Positions 7,050 through 13,388 of a DNA stretch of 30,526 bases are shown here, one piece after another (positions within the stretch are counted from its first letter, which is position 1; each line of letters opens with the position of its first letter). The translations under genes were made by a program, and so were the position numbers. Source of the stretch: a virus; the IMG/VR virus record IMGVR_UViG_3300042987_000526, positions 1 to 30,526 of that record. One strand, given 5' to 3'. The notes under the pieces are model-generated. The model had not been told where the DNA came from. It searched no databases and saw only the letters and a list, made by a program, of their open reading frames with translations.

Positions 7050-7216
7050 TTCTTCCTCGCCATTCCGGCCTCAGACATCGCGATCGCCACGGCCTGGTCG
7101 CGGCTGGTGACCTTGTCACCGCTCGAGCTCTTCAACTTCCCGGCCTTGTACTCGCGCATGACCTTCGAGACCTTGGCTTTCATCTTGTCGTCTTTGGATC
7201 CGTAGTGACCGGGCAT
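7046..7216 (-). CDS. DUF6496-like small basic protein, 56 aa
   Basis: A 56-aa protein starts MPGHYGSKDDKMKAKVSKVM after a clear AGGAG site. The core KVMREYKAGKLKSSSGDKVT followed by SRDQAVAIAMSEAGMARKK is the hallmark of the DUF6496 family (pattern KVM-x-E-[FY]KAGKL-x-S, K-x-V-T, QA-x-AIA-x-SEA), which is common in phages and bacteria. Its function is unknown. The small, lysine-rich form is compatible with DNA binding or packing with the genome in the head. It overlaps the 64-aa gene by ATGA. Confidence 0.75.
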   Translation of the reverse strand: MPGHYGSKDDKMKAKVSKVMREYKAGKLKSSSGDKVTSRDQAVAIAMSEAGMARKK

Positions 7217-7218
7217 GG

Positions 7219-7815
7219 TTACGCTCCTGCAAGCATGTTGCGGCTGCGACGGGACACCGCTGCCAGCCTGGCGGCGCGGCGCTCACCGAGCTCACGCTGC
7301 AGACCAGACTCCAGACCCTTGCGCTCAGTCTCAAACGCGCTGGTGTCGAACGCTGCGATCGTCGGTGCGGTCGGTGCCTTCGGCGCTGTCGGCTTTTGTT
7401 CAGTAAAGGTCGGCAGCGGCTTCGGCTCTTCGTACTCGTAGCTGCGGGTCTCGGTGGTGTAGCCCGCCAGACCGAACAGACCAAAGCGCGGAACCCGCTC
7501 CTGGTAGTAGCCCGTCTTGGTCACAGTAGGGCTCGCCTTCACGGCTGCGAGCTCACTCTCGTAGGCCTTCAACCGTTCGTTGTAGGCCGCCACCTGCGAC
7601 TCATACGCCGGGAAGCTCACCGTCTCGTAGGTAGCCTTGGCAGCCTCGAAGGGCTTCATCTGCTCTTTGACGCCGGCTTGGTAGGCAGCGAGTGAAGACT
7701 CCTGCTTGCCGGTGAGCGCCTCGATGTCTTTGCGGAACTGGGTAGATAGACGATCAATGCCAGCGGTCTTGCGACGCAGAGTGCGTTGCGCGAACTGTGG
7801 CAGTTGAGTGGCCAT
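7219..7815 (-). CDS. Coiled-coil structural protein, 198 aa
   Basis: A 198-aa protein starts MATQLPQFAQRTLRRKTAGI. Residues about 20-90 form a predicted coiled coil (repeated AAYNERLKAYESELAAVKA style). They are followed by a tyrosine-rich middle with PRFGLFGLAGYTTETRSYEY, a proline-rich linker (PKPLPTF, APKAPTAPT) and a basic C-terminal helix. The layout is that of a phage structural or minor virion protein, not an enzyme. The start overlaps the stop of the 148-aa coiled-coil gene by one base (TGATG), so the two are probably partners. Confidence 0.65.
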   Translation of the reverse strand: MATQLPQFAQRTLRRKTAGIDRLSTQFRKDIEALTGKQESSLAAYQAGVKEQMKPFEAAKATYETVSFPAYESQVAAYNERLKAYESELAAVKASPTVTKTGYYQERVPRFGLFGLAGYTTETRSYEYEEPKPLPTFTEQKPTAPKAPTAPTIAAFDTSAFETERKGLESGLQRELGERRAARLAAVSRRSRNMLAGA

Positions 7816-8261
7816 CAGAGCATCATCCCGGTGCCCAGCTGCGGGCCGGTGACGCCGAGCTCAGGCGTGAGGCGCTCTTGCGAGAGGAGGGATCGTCTGC
7901 CGCCTCGCGTCCGGGCCTTGAGGGCCGACGCTTCAGCAGCCGCGGCCTTGCGGCGCTCTTCGTCTGCAGCGGCTTGTACCTCGCGGGCCTTGTTCTCCAT
8001 CGCGAGCTTGTTCTCTTGATACTGGAGCTGGCTGGCCTGGAAGGCCTGCCGGGCGGTCTCAGCCTGCGTCTGGAGTGCTGCAGCCTGCTGGCCGTAGGTA
8101 GCGGTCTGCTGGGAGATTGCCTCGCGCATGGCGGCAGCATCACGCTCCTGTTGCTGCAGTTGGATCGCTTGCTGTTCACGCGCTGCACGGTTGGCCTGGC
8201 GTGCCTGGTTGGCCTGGTAGGCCGTCCCCAGAAGAATCGCTCCAGCAATCAAGAATGGCAT
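7815..8261 (-). CDS. Membrane-anchored coiled-coil virion-type protein, 148 aa
   Basis: A 148-aa protein has a hydrophobic N-terminus (MPFLIAGAILLGTAYQANQA). A long alanine/glutamine-rich coiled coil covers residues about 18-110, and the basic tail contains GGRRSLLSQERLTPELGVTG. The architecture resembles the smaller ejection / internal virion proteins of podoviruses (gp14-like). A second gp14-like gene lies at 29706-30365. A structural or DNA-transfer role is likely but not proven. It overlaps the cupin gene stop by one base. Confidence 0.65.
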   Translation of the reverse strand: MPFLIAGAILLGTAYQANQARQANRAAREQQAIQLQQQERDAAAMREAISQQTATYGQQAAALQTQAETARQAFQASQLQYQENKLAMENKAREVQAAADEERRKAAAAEASALKARTRGGRRSLLSQERLTPELGVTGPQLGTGMML

Positions 8262-8584
8262 CAGTCGCTCCTGACCAGCACTTCATCTATCCGATCCAGG
8301 TCTGTCTCACTCGTTGCGTGAACACAGAACCAGACCGCGTCCTCGAGCGCCTCGATCCGGTGATGCACTCCAGCTGGTATCGTGATCACGGCCGGCGCTG
8401 TGTATCGCCTCTCGACACCGTCTGCCTCGACCGTCACCTCGCCACTCGCCAGTATCGACAGGTGGTCATAGTGATGCGCGTGGGTCACCGCAAAGTGACC
8501 CCGCGGCAGCATCATCTGTCTCGCATACAAACCAGAGGAGAAGTGATGCCTGATCTGCAGATCTATGTCGATCATGCAGACCAT
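8261..8584 (-). CDS. Cupin-fold protein, 107 aa
   Basis: The start is placed at ATG 8584-8582 (MVCMIDIDLQIRHHF); the in-frame ATG at 8575-8573 is also possible, and neither has a strong ribosome site. The protein shows a single cupin barrel. The first motif is THAHHYDHLSILASGEVTVE (histidines at about residues 35-41), and the second is APAVITIPAGVHHRIEALED with an HH pair. The histidine set suggests a bound metal, though no substrate can be named. Small cupins of this style occur in phage late operons with unknown function. It follows the HNH gene by 20 bases and precedes the coiled-coil gene. Confidence 0.7.
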   Translation of the reverse strand: MVCMIDIDLQIRHHFSSGLYARQMMLPRGHFAVTHAHHYDHLSILASGEVTVEADGVERRYTAPAVITIPAGVHHRIEALEDAVWFCVHATSETDLDRIDEVLVRSD

Positions 8585-8604
8585 TCTATTGGATGTTGGA
8601 CAGG

Positions 8605-9162
8605 TCAGGAAGACGGTGATACCGGAGTGGTATTGGCAGATCGCCAGTCCGTTCTGTCCCAGTTCCCCTTGCCGTGGTTGCAGGGGTGGCAGAGGATCTG
8701 CAGGTTGTCTATGTCCAGGGCGAGGTGAGGGTAGTGCTTTCGGGGTTTTATGTGGTCGACGTTGATGGTGATACCGTCGGCCGGCGTCGCGCCGCAGCAC
8801 ATACACCTGGCACCGTACTTCTTGATGGCCAGCATCCGCAGTTGCCGCCACTCGAAGGTATCGAGGAAAGCATCGGTCTTCGGGTTGACCTTGCTCTGCG
8901 GTTTGGTTGTGACGCATCGCACCCACTCGTCGGAGCGATCGCGGACGATCCTAGCGTGGATGGCATGAACGACGTGCAGATTGCGAATCACCCAGCCCCT
9001 GGCGGTGACGCCGGGCGGCATCGGGAACCCATCCTTCGCCAGGGCTCTACAGGTCAACTCGTAGATGCTGACGTTCTTCTCGGAGGAATGGCCGATCCTG
9101 CTCTTGGTGTAAGCGTGCAGCTTGCTCTTCTTGATGGGCACCTTGTAGCGCACCTGGGGCAT
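8605..9162 (-). CDS. HNH endonuclease, 185 aa
   Basis: A 185-aa protein has an AAGGAG site before its ATG. The C-terminal half is a classic zinc-containing HNH fold. It has CMCC at residues 120-123, DHIKP at 136-140 with the first catalytic histidine, and a DNLQILCHPCNHGKGNWD segment at 151-168 with the second zinc pair and the N/H residues. The basic N-terminal 100 residues have no recognised domain; no RuvC motif or IscB-type PLMP motif is seen. HNH proteins next to the large terminase often take part in packaging or are homing nucleases. This one is preceded by a 438-base structured non-coding block, suggesting that the two entered together. Confidence 0.85.
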   Translation of the reverse strand: MPQVRYKVPIKKSKLHAYTKSRIGHSSEKNVSIYELTCRALAKDGFPMPPGVTARGWVIRNLHVVHAIHARIVRDRSDEWVRCVTTKPQSKVNPKTDAFLDTFEWRQLRMLAIKKYGARCMCCGATPADGITINVDHIKPRKHYPHLALDIDNLQILCHPCNHGKGNWDRTDWRSANTTPVSPSS

Positions 9163-9600
9163 AGTGAGGACTCCTTGAGGAGGTTCCAGGCAAAGGCCCC
9201 CTACCCCACAGACGTGAAGTAAGAGGCAGGCTCCAGGGCCCCGTAGGGCATCCCCCTAATGCCAGCTTGCGCTGCGCCCTCGACTTAGGAGATACGGCCA
9301 GTCGGCGGACTCTTACGGATTTGCACCGGGCAGGTCTTATGCGACCTCCTTACCGCTACCCTTTTCTTCCGCGCAGCCGGGTTGGGCTCTTGCTCCGTGC
9401 GGAGTACGGGTTACGGCAAAACAAAAACCCTCATGGGGAAAGGCTTTAGGCTTGGTTTGCCGCTACTTGGTTGGTCACGCCACCTTCCAAGTGCTTTGAC
9501 GAAGCCCGCCCCCATGAGGGTTCGGATAATCGCAGGCGTGTGCTGTATCGGTTTACCAGGCCGACACGCTTCGTACACTAGCCAAACGCTCCGCAGGCTG
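9163..9600 (-). other. Structured non-coding block between large terminase and HNH gene
   Basis: This 438-base stretch has no convincing gene on either strand. It is dense in inverted repeats that would fold as RNA on the - strand: GCGTGT/ACACGC with an inner CGG/CCG near the terminase end, and a 13-bp closing stem (9426-9522, listed separately). Further along are CTCCG-CA-CGGAG, AGGTC/GACCT, a CGG-TGCAAAT-CCG hairpin, CGACT/AGTCG and GGCAT/ATGCC. It interrupts a gene string in which nearly all other genes overlap, so it is either an insertion or a functional RNA or DNA site. It could also be a leader controlling HNH expression, or a packaging site. Confidence 0.6.
9418..9522 (-). ncRNA. Candidate structured RNA closed by a perfect 13-bp stem, with U-rich 3' end
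   Basis: On the - strand AACCCTCATGGGG (9522-9510) pairs perfectly with CCCCATGAGGGTT (9438-9426). The 71-base interior holds further stems: GCTT/AAGC, ACTTGG/CCAAGT enclosing GGT/ACC, and GGC/GCC. The closing stem runs directly into TTTGTTTTG, as in an intrinsic terminator. It could be a free small RNA or an elaborate terminator for the packaging operon. Confidence 0.5.
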
Positions 9601-11145
9601 TCAAGCAAACACGTCAAAGTCCGCACTGGCAGTGGTCTGATGAACCATCGGAGCACCGGCCATGTTGCTTTTCCGCACCATCCGGTTGTACTCGCCGCCA
9701 CCGAGCATCAGGTAGCCAAAGCTGTCGCCAATGTGCGAGTGCTCGTTCTTGTTGGGTGCGTCTCTGAATCTCTCCTGGCCGGCACCGATGCTGATGCGCT
9801 TGAAGTGATACCCGCCTCCCAGAGCCTTTCTGAGGAGCTTGCAGGAGCGATTGACGATCAGCCCAGGCTTACCCATTACCAGCCTCTGCATGGGGCTTGC
9901 AGCGGCCTCTCGTCTCACCTTGAAGTCGTTGCTGGCAGTGGGTTGCGCTTTCAGTCCCAGGGTGCGCAGGAAGTCAAAGGAGGTGACCTCATAGATCGCG
10001 TCTCTCGCCATACCGGCTGGGTCACCCCAGAGCATGACCTGGTGGTTGGGGTATCGCTGGTTGAGCTCTGCGAGCAGCTGCAGGCCGAACCGCTCGAGGC
10101 CCATGTCGAAGGTCACGATCTCGTGGTGGATCAGCCAGCGCCCGTTGGGCAGTCTCTGGCCGATGGTGGCTGCAGGGGTGAGACCAAAGTCCAGGCCCAC
10201 CTGGATGGGTACGCCAGGCTCGACCTCAGTCTCACCGCTCATGGTGGCGTCGTCGTACTCTGGCCAGACGGGTCTGCCCTCTTGAACGTAGGTGTACTGG
10301 CCCGCGGCATAGCACCGGATCCAGTCCAGGTTCTTACCCGGGAGCATCTGCTGGTAGTAGCCGGCGGGGAGGTTGTTGATGTTCTCTGCGGCCGGGTTGG
10401 TCTTCCACCACTTGCCGGCAGCCAGCATATGGTCGTTGGCCTCGGGGTTGTCCGGCAGGTCGTCTGCGGGAACCTCGATGACACCGCCTGGTTGCTTCCA
10501 GAACTTCCAGCCTCGGGGCTTTTCCTTCTCGGCCATGTTGTGCCACCAGTGGTCATCATCCATTGGGTTTGTATCCATCCAGATGCCGTGCCAGGACGCG
10601 CCGCCATCACGCTTCGTTGGATACCGGCCCACCCGGTGCGTGAGGCCGTCTATGACCGCTTTGGGGAGCTCACGGGCCTCGTTGACCCATGCGCCTGTGA
10701 GCTCTAGTGAGAGCAGCTTTCTAACGTCCTTGGGCTGATCGAGCGCCAGAAAGATGACCTCGCAGTCGATACCGGCAGCATCACCGCGGGCGGGCAGCCG
10801 AATGTGATGGGTGATGGGTGGCGTCCAGAGCATGTTGCCGAACGTCGACTCGGGGAACAGATCCAGCCAGGTCTTGATGGTGGTGGTCTTCAGCATGGGG
10901 TAGCTGTTGCGTACCACGGCCCAGCGCGAGTACCGGATGTTGTCGATGGGGGAGGGCTTCTGTTTGACGGCCTGGATGAAGATCTTGGCCGCGCAGGCGT
11001 AGCTCTTCCCGGATCCGACCGGCCCCATGACACCGGCCACGAACTGTCTGGATTGGATGAAGTCGTAGACCACCGGGCTCTCACTGAAGTCCAGCTTCAG
11101 TCCGGTGACGCCGACCTGCTTCGCGCTCTGTTCTTTGGTTCTCAC
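9601..11145 (-). CDS. Terminase large subunit, 514 aa
   Basis: This is the ATPase-nuclease motor that packs DNA into the prohead through the portal. It starts with GTG 11145-11143, supported by GAAGGA upstream and a GTGA overlap with the previous gene. The Walker A motif is GPVGSGKS at residues 41-48. The Walker B / catalytic glutamate region is AWVNEAREL (about 152-160). A DTNP segment at 191-194 is consistent with motif III. The RNase H-like nuclease domain shows acidic residues at GLDFG (D319), WGDPAG (D375) and HSHIGDSFGY (D474). The length and the ending ADFDVFA look complete, so the downstream structured block does not split the gene. The small subunit lies 1.25 kb upstream with four small genes between. 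Confidence 0.95.
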   Translation of the reverse strand: MRTKEQSAKQVGVTGLKLDFSESPVVYDFIQSRQFVAGVMGPVGSGKSYACAAKIFIQAVKQKPSPIDNIRYSRWAVVRNSYPMLKTTTIKTWLDLFPESTFGNMLWTPPITHHIRLPARGDAAGIDCEVIFLALDQPKDVRKLLSLELTGAWVNEARELPKAVIDGLTHRVGRYPTKRDGGASWHGIWMDTNPMDDDHWWHNMAEKEKPRGWKFWKQPGGVIEVPADDLPDNPEANDHMLAAGKWWKTNPAAENINNLPAGYYQQMLPGKNLDWIRCYAAGQYTYVQEGRPVWPEYDDATMSGETEVEPGVPIQVGLDFGLTPAATIGQRLPNGRWLIHHEIVTFDMGLERFGLQLLAELNQRYPNHQVMLWGDPAGMARDAIYEVTSFDFLRTLGLKAQPTASNDFKVRREAAASPMQRLVMGKPGLIVNRSCKLLRKALGGGYHFKRISIGAGQERFRDAPNKNEHSHIGDSFGYLMLGGGEYNRMVRKSNMAGAPMVHQTTASADFDVFA

Positions 11146-11339
11146 TTGCGTCCTTCAATCAGCATCTTCATGGCGATCACCAGATCACTGGCGGTCTGCT
11201 CGGTGATGACAATCGTCTCGCTGTCTTGTCTGATCTCAAAGTACACCGGGCCACCAGAGAGCGTTTCTGGGTCAATCTCGACCTCAATCCCAATGCCTGG
11301 CCCGTTGTCGATCTCGTAGCGTGTTGGCTTGATCTTCAT
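11142..11339 (-). CDS. Hypothetical small protein, 65 aa
   Basis: A 65-aa protein starts MKIKPTRYEIDNGPGIGIEV. It is predicted to form a small beta sheet (EVEIDPETL, GPVYFEIRQDSETIVITEQ) followed by a C-terminal helix (TASDLVIAMKMLIEG). It overlaps the upstream gene by ATGA and the large terminase by GTGA, so it is very probably translated. No family is recognised. It is too short to be a terminase subunit in its own right. Confidence 0.6.
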   Translation of the reverse strand: MKIKPTRYEIDNGPGIGIEVEIDPETLSGGPVYFEIRQDSETIVITEQTASDLVIAMKMLIEGRK

Positions 11340-11989
11340 GTGTTCTTCTCCTTCAGCTTTGCTTCAACTGCAAGCGCCAATTCCTCGTAGTTGTAGTTTT
11401 TGCTGTGAATGATCTGGTATTCCTCATCCGTCAGCCCGGCCCATTCTCTGGGCTCCGTGTACAGCGGAGTCGTATGCGGCGGGTCTGGCTCCATCACAAA
11501 GCAATCGGGCCAGCCGTGGATGCGCTCGTCAACGTAGGCGACAGGCTTCCCCGGAGCCGCCTGCTCAAGCGAGAACGCCTGTCCCATCTGCTCTGCCGTG
11601 TATGTGGCGATCGACCCGTCGGGCCATTTGACCCATGCACCACCGTCAATGGATGTCGTCCAGACCCGGCACAGTTCGTCGCTCTCCATGCACCGGACAT
11701 AGGTTCCGCGCCGGTACGGCTTCGGTGCTGCTGGCGGTACGGTGTAGAGCGGCCGCACGTTAAAACCGTTCTCTCGTGTGATGTCATCCTGCGATTGCGT
11801 TACCCAGTCTCGGATCACTTCGTTGTCTGACAAAAAGTCGTACATCCAAGCCACTGGCTCCGCAGCCTGCTCGATGGCAGCGCGGAGGGATTCAATAGCC
11901 GCATCTCGGTAATATATTTGCTGCGGATGCTTGATTGCTGTGTGGTTTTCTAACGCCTCCAACGCCTGCTTCATTGCTTCGATGCTCAT
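11336..11989 (-). CDS. Hypothetical phage protein with two related half-motifs, 217 aa
   Basis: This 217-aa protein begins with a helix of the MKQALEALENH type, followed by YRDAAIESLRAAIEQAAEPV. Phage accessory proteins with this opening are common and of unknown function. Two similar modules follow: EPVAWMYDFL...VRPLYTVPP and KPVAYVDERIHGW...TTPLYTEPRE. Each ends in a PLYT element. A middle part (RRGTYVRCMESDELCRVWTT) looks like an independent beta domain. The A+T content is somewhat higher than in neighbouring genes. It overlaps both neighbours by ATGA, placing it in the packaging operon. Confidence 0.6.
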   Translation of the reverse strand: MSIEAMKQALEALENHTAIKHPQQIYYRDAAIESLRAAIEQAAEPVAWMYDFLSDNEVIRDWVTQSQDDITRENGFNVRPLYTVPPAAPKPYRRGTYVRCMESDELCRVWTTSIDGGAWVKWPDGSIATYTAEQMGQAFSLEQAAPGKPVAYVDERIHGWPDCFVMEPDPPHTTPLYTEPREWAGLTDEEYQIIHSKNYNYEELALAVEAKLKEKNT

Positions 11990-12210
11990 ACCTCCCCCTT
12001 CAGCACTTTGGCTGCGTACAGATACTGATTGTGCTGACCGCCAGACCGCTCATGCAGGTGCTCCAGTATCAGGATGCACCGATCACGCTCGGCAGCTGCA
12101 GCACGCTCTGCAAAGCGCATCAGAAAGGCCAGATCCTTCTCTGGCGTATCTGACAACTCCCAGAACGCTCCGCAATCCAGCGCCTGGCGCAAGATCTCGT
12201 CTCGGTTCAT
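11986..12210 (-). CDS. Hypothetical phage protein, 74 aa
   Basis: A 74-aa, mostly helical protein starts MNRDEILRQALDCGAFWELS, followed by a helix with FAERAAAAERDRCI and a tail containing YAAKVLKGEV. Proteins with this arrangement are frequent among phage accessory genes, but no function is known. It overlaps both neighbours by ATGA. No signal peptide or membrane segment is seen. Confidence 0.6.
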   Translation of the reverse strand: MNRDEILRQALDCGAFWELSDTPEKDLAFLMRFAERAAAAERDRCILILEHLHERSGGQHNQYLYAAKVLKGEV

Positions 12211-12398
12211 CGCTCCAGCCTCCCATTCGGATCCCCATCATTCTCAACCTGCAGCGTCTCTGCCGGCACCTCATAGGTCGACCACCGGTGCCCACACTCC
12301 ACGCAATCCCTGAGACGCCACTTCCACCCATACCGGGTGTCGCGTCTGGACTCCTTCACCTGCGACTTCCAGCTTCCGCACTCCACACACACACTCAT
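12207..12398 (-). CDS. NrdR-like zinc-ribbon protein, 63 aa
   Basis: A 63-aa protein carries one zinc ribbon: CVECGSWKSQVKESRR (two cysteines at residues 4 and 7), then LRDCVECGHRWSTYE (two more near 32 and 35). The spacing and the flanking K-V-x-x-S-R-R and W-S-T-Y-E residues copy the zinc finger of the transcriptional repressor NrdR. The nucleotide-binding ATP-cone domain of NrdR is absent. It may be a small phage transcription factor or nucleic-acid-binding protein; the target is unknown. It overlaps both neighbours by ATGA. Confidence 0.65.
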   Translation of the reverse strand: MSVCVECGSWKSQVKESRRDTRYGWKWRLRDCVECGHRWSTYEVPAETLQVENDGDPNGRLER

Positions 12399-12817
12399 CC
12401 CTCCCCCCTGGGGGCCACCACGTTCACGTCAATCACCGAGGGCTTCTCATCGTCTTCAGGCCTGTCCAGCAGACCACTAGCCTTGGCCAGCAGCCTGAGT
12501 ACCTGAACCTTGTCGAAGAGCTCGATCTCGAGCGTCTGCTGCCCGTCCTTGCCCTTCGTCACCCTCACGTTCTTGATCGCCTGCAGGGCATGCTCAGGGA
12601 TCCTCCCCGCACCCTTGAACCTCACCGTCCCGTCATCATCCCAATCCATGATGTCCGTGATCTTCGTCTTCGCCATGCACAGCAACAGATACGCCACCGC
12701 CTCCCGGTTCTCAACGATCGTGGCTGACCTCTCAAGCCTGCGCTGTACCGACCGAATCCCTCCCCACCCATCCAGACTCGGTATCGTCGCGCTGAACTTC
12801 TGCTTACCCGTAGGCAT
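12395..12817 (-). CDS. Probable terminase small subunit, 140 aa
   Basis: The start is ATG 12817-12815 (MPTGKQKFSATIPSL), seven bases after GAGGAG; a TTG 15 bases upstream is less likely. The N-terminal half is helical and basic (RSVQRRLERSATIVENREAV). The C-terminal half, HALQAIKNVRVTKGKDGQQT followed by LEIELFDKVQVLRLLAKASGL, matches the 'VKVT...VEIKLYDKL-AL-LL-K-GL' pattern of many small terminases. The small subunit recognises the packaging site and regulates the large subunit. Its place upstream of the large terminase supports this. The separation by four small genes is unusual but not rare. Confidence 0.7.
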   Translation of the reverse strand: MPTGKQKFSATIPSLDGWGGIRSVQRRLERSATIVENREAVAYLLLCMAKTKITDIMDWDDDGTVRFKGAGRIPEHALQAIKNVRVTKGKDGQQTLEIELFDKVQVLRLLAKASGLLDRPEDDEKPSVIDVNVVAPRGEG

Positions 12818-12828
12818 CACTCCACTCC

Positions 12829-13095
12829 TCAAAACGGGATCTCTTCATCCTGCTGACCCTGGTACCCATTGCTCTTGGCCTGCTCATGCTGGGACTGCCC
12901 AGCCTGCTGCACCCGATCCCCCAGCGCCAGGCTGATCCACTTCTCCCCAGCACTCGTCTCCTTCGTCCAACCACTCACCCAATACACACTCCCGTCCGGC
13001 AGCATCAACCGACCCTTCAGATTCGGATGCTTCTCACTCGTCTTCTTCTCGTTCTTGAACAGACTGCCCTGCCCAGGCCTCATCTCGTACGCCAT
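12829..13095 (-). CDS. Small protein with SSB-like acidic C-terminal tip, 88 aa
   Basis: The start is placed at ATG 13095-13093 because AAGGAG stands eight bases upstream; the ATG two codons earlier would be too close. The body (AYEMRPGQGSLFKNEKKTSE, then HPNLKGRLMLPDGSVYWVSG and WISLALGD) predicts a small beta barrel. A glutamine-rich flexible linker leads to the ending DEEIPF, which closely resembles the DDIPF tip of bacterial single-stranded DNA-binding protein. In SSB that tip recruits repair and replication proteins. This may be a minimal single-strand-binding or SSB-mimic protein; the similarity of the tip is seen, the function is inferred. Confidence 0.65.
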   Translation of the reverse strand: MAYEMRPGQGSLFKNEKKTSEKHPNLKGRLMLPDGSVYWVSGWTKETSAGEKWISLALGDRVQQAGQSQHEQAKSNGYQGQQDEEIPF

Positions 13096-13388
13096 CGTCA
13101 TTGCTCCTTGTGAAAGAAAATCAGGGGAAATGTTTCACAGAAAATATCGGGGAAAATTTTTGGCAAGCCCCCACTCGCTACCGGTGAGGGGGAGGGGGCA
13201 AGGGTGCCTCGTCTCCGCGCCCGCATGACGCACCCCACGCGCACGCCTAGCCGTATGACACCCGGCCTCGAGCCCGCCAGACACGCGACACGGCCCTGCC
13301 TGTCCAATTCCCATACGTTCGTTTGAGTTTTGGACGGAGCCCATAGAACGGCCTACAACGCGCTGGAAGGGTGCCGGGCTATGTCCGG
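13096..13388 (-). promoter_or_regulatory. Non-coding region with operator-like repeats
   Basis: These 293 bases have no convincing gene. Next to the SSB-tip gene is a perfect inverted repeat TGTGAAA/TTTCACA (13109-13139, 17-base spacer). The spacer and the adjoining bases also contain two similar direct copies around GAAAAT-x-x-GGGGAAA. A TTGCCA element on the - strand could be a -35 box, but no good -10 is spaced correctly. Further right is G-rich sequence that can fold (CCCC/GGGG with CTC/GAG near 13160-13195). A CCTACA/TGTAGG inverted repeat runs from 13352 to 13418, into the end of the initiator gene. Promoter and operator functions are possible but unproven. Confidence 0.4.

Noticed and set aside
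8605-9162. IscB/IshB-type RNA-guided nuclease
   Set aside because: Only an HNH domain is visible, with no RuvC motifs and no N-terminal PLMP motif. The protein resembles ordinary free-standing phage HNH nucleases. The upstream structured region keeps the idea open only as a finding.
9240-9320. tRNA gene suggested by a T-loop-like TGCAAAT hairpin
   Set aside because: Only three base pairs form around the loop and no acceptor, D or anticodon arms can be placed.
9240-9420. Cobalamin riboswitch-like elements (GGTGCAAATCC and a following GCCGACTG)
   Set aside because: The pieces are present but the AAGACCTGCC-like element lies before, not after, the core, and no B12-related gene follows.
8605-9600. 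Group I intron carrying an HNH gene, splitting the large terminase
   Set aside because: The terminase looks complete to its C-terminus, no second exon is seen downstream, and the P7/S-type core could not be aligned.
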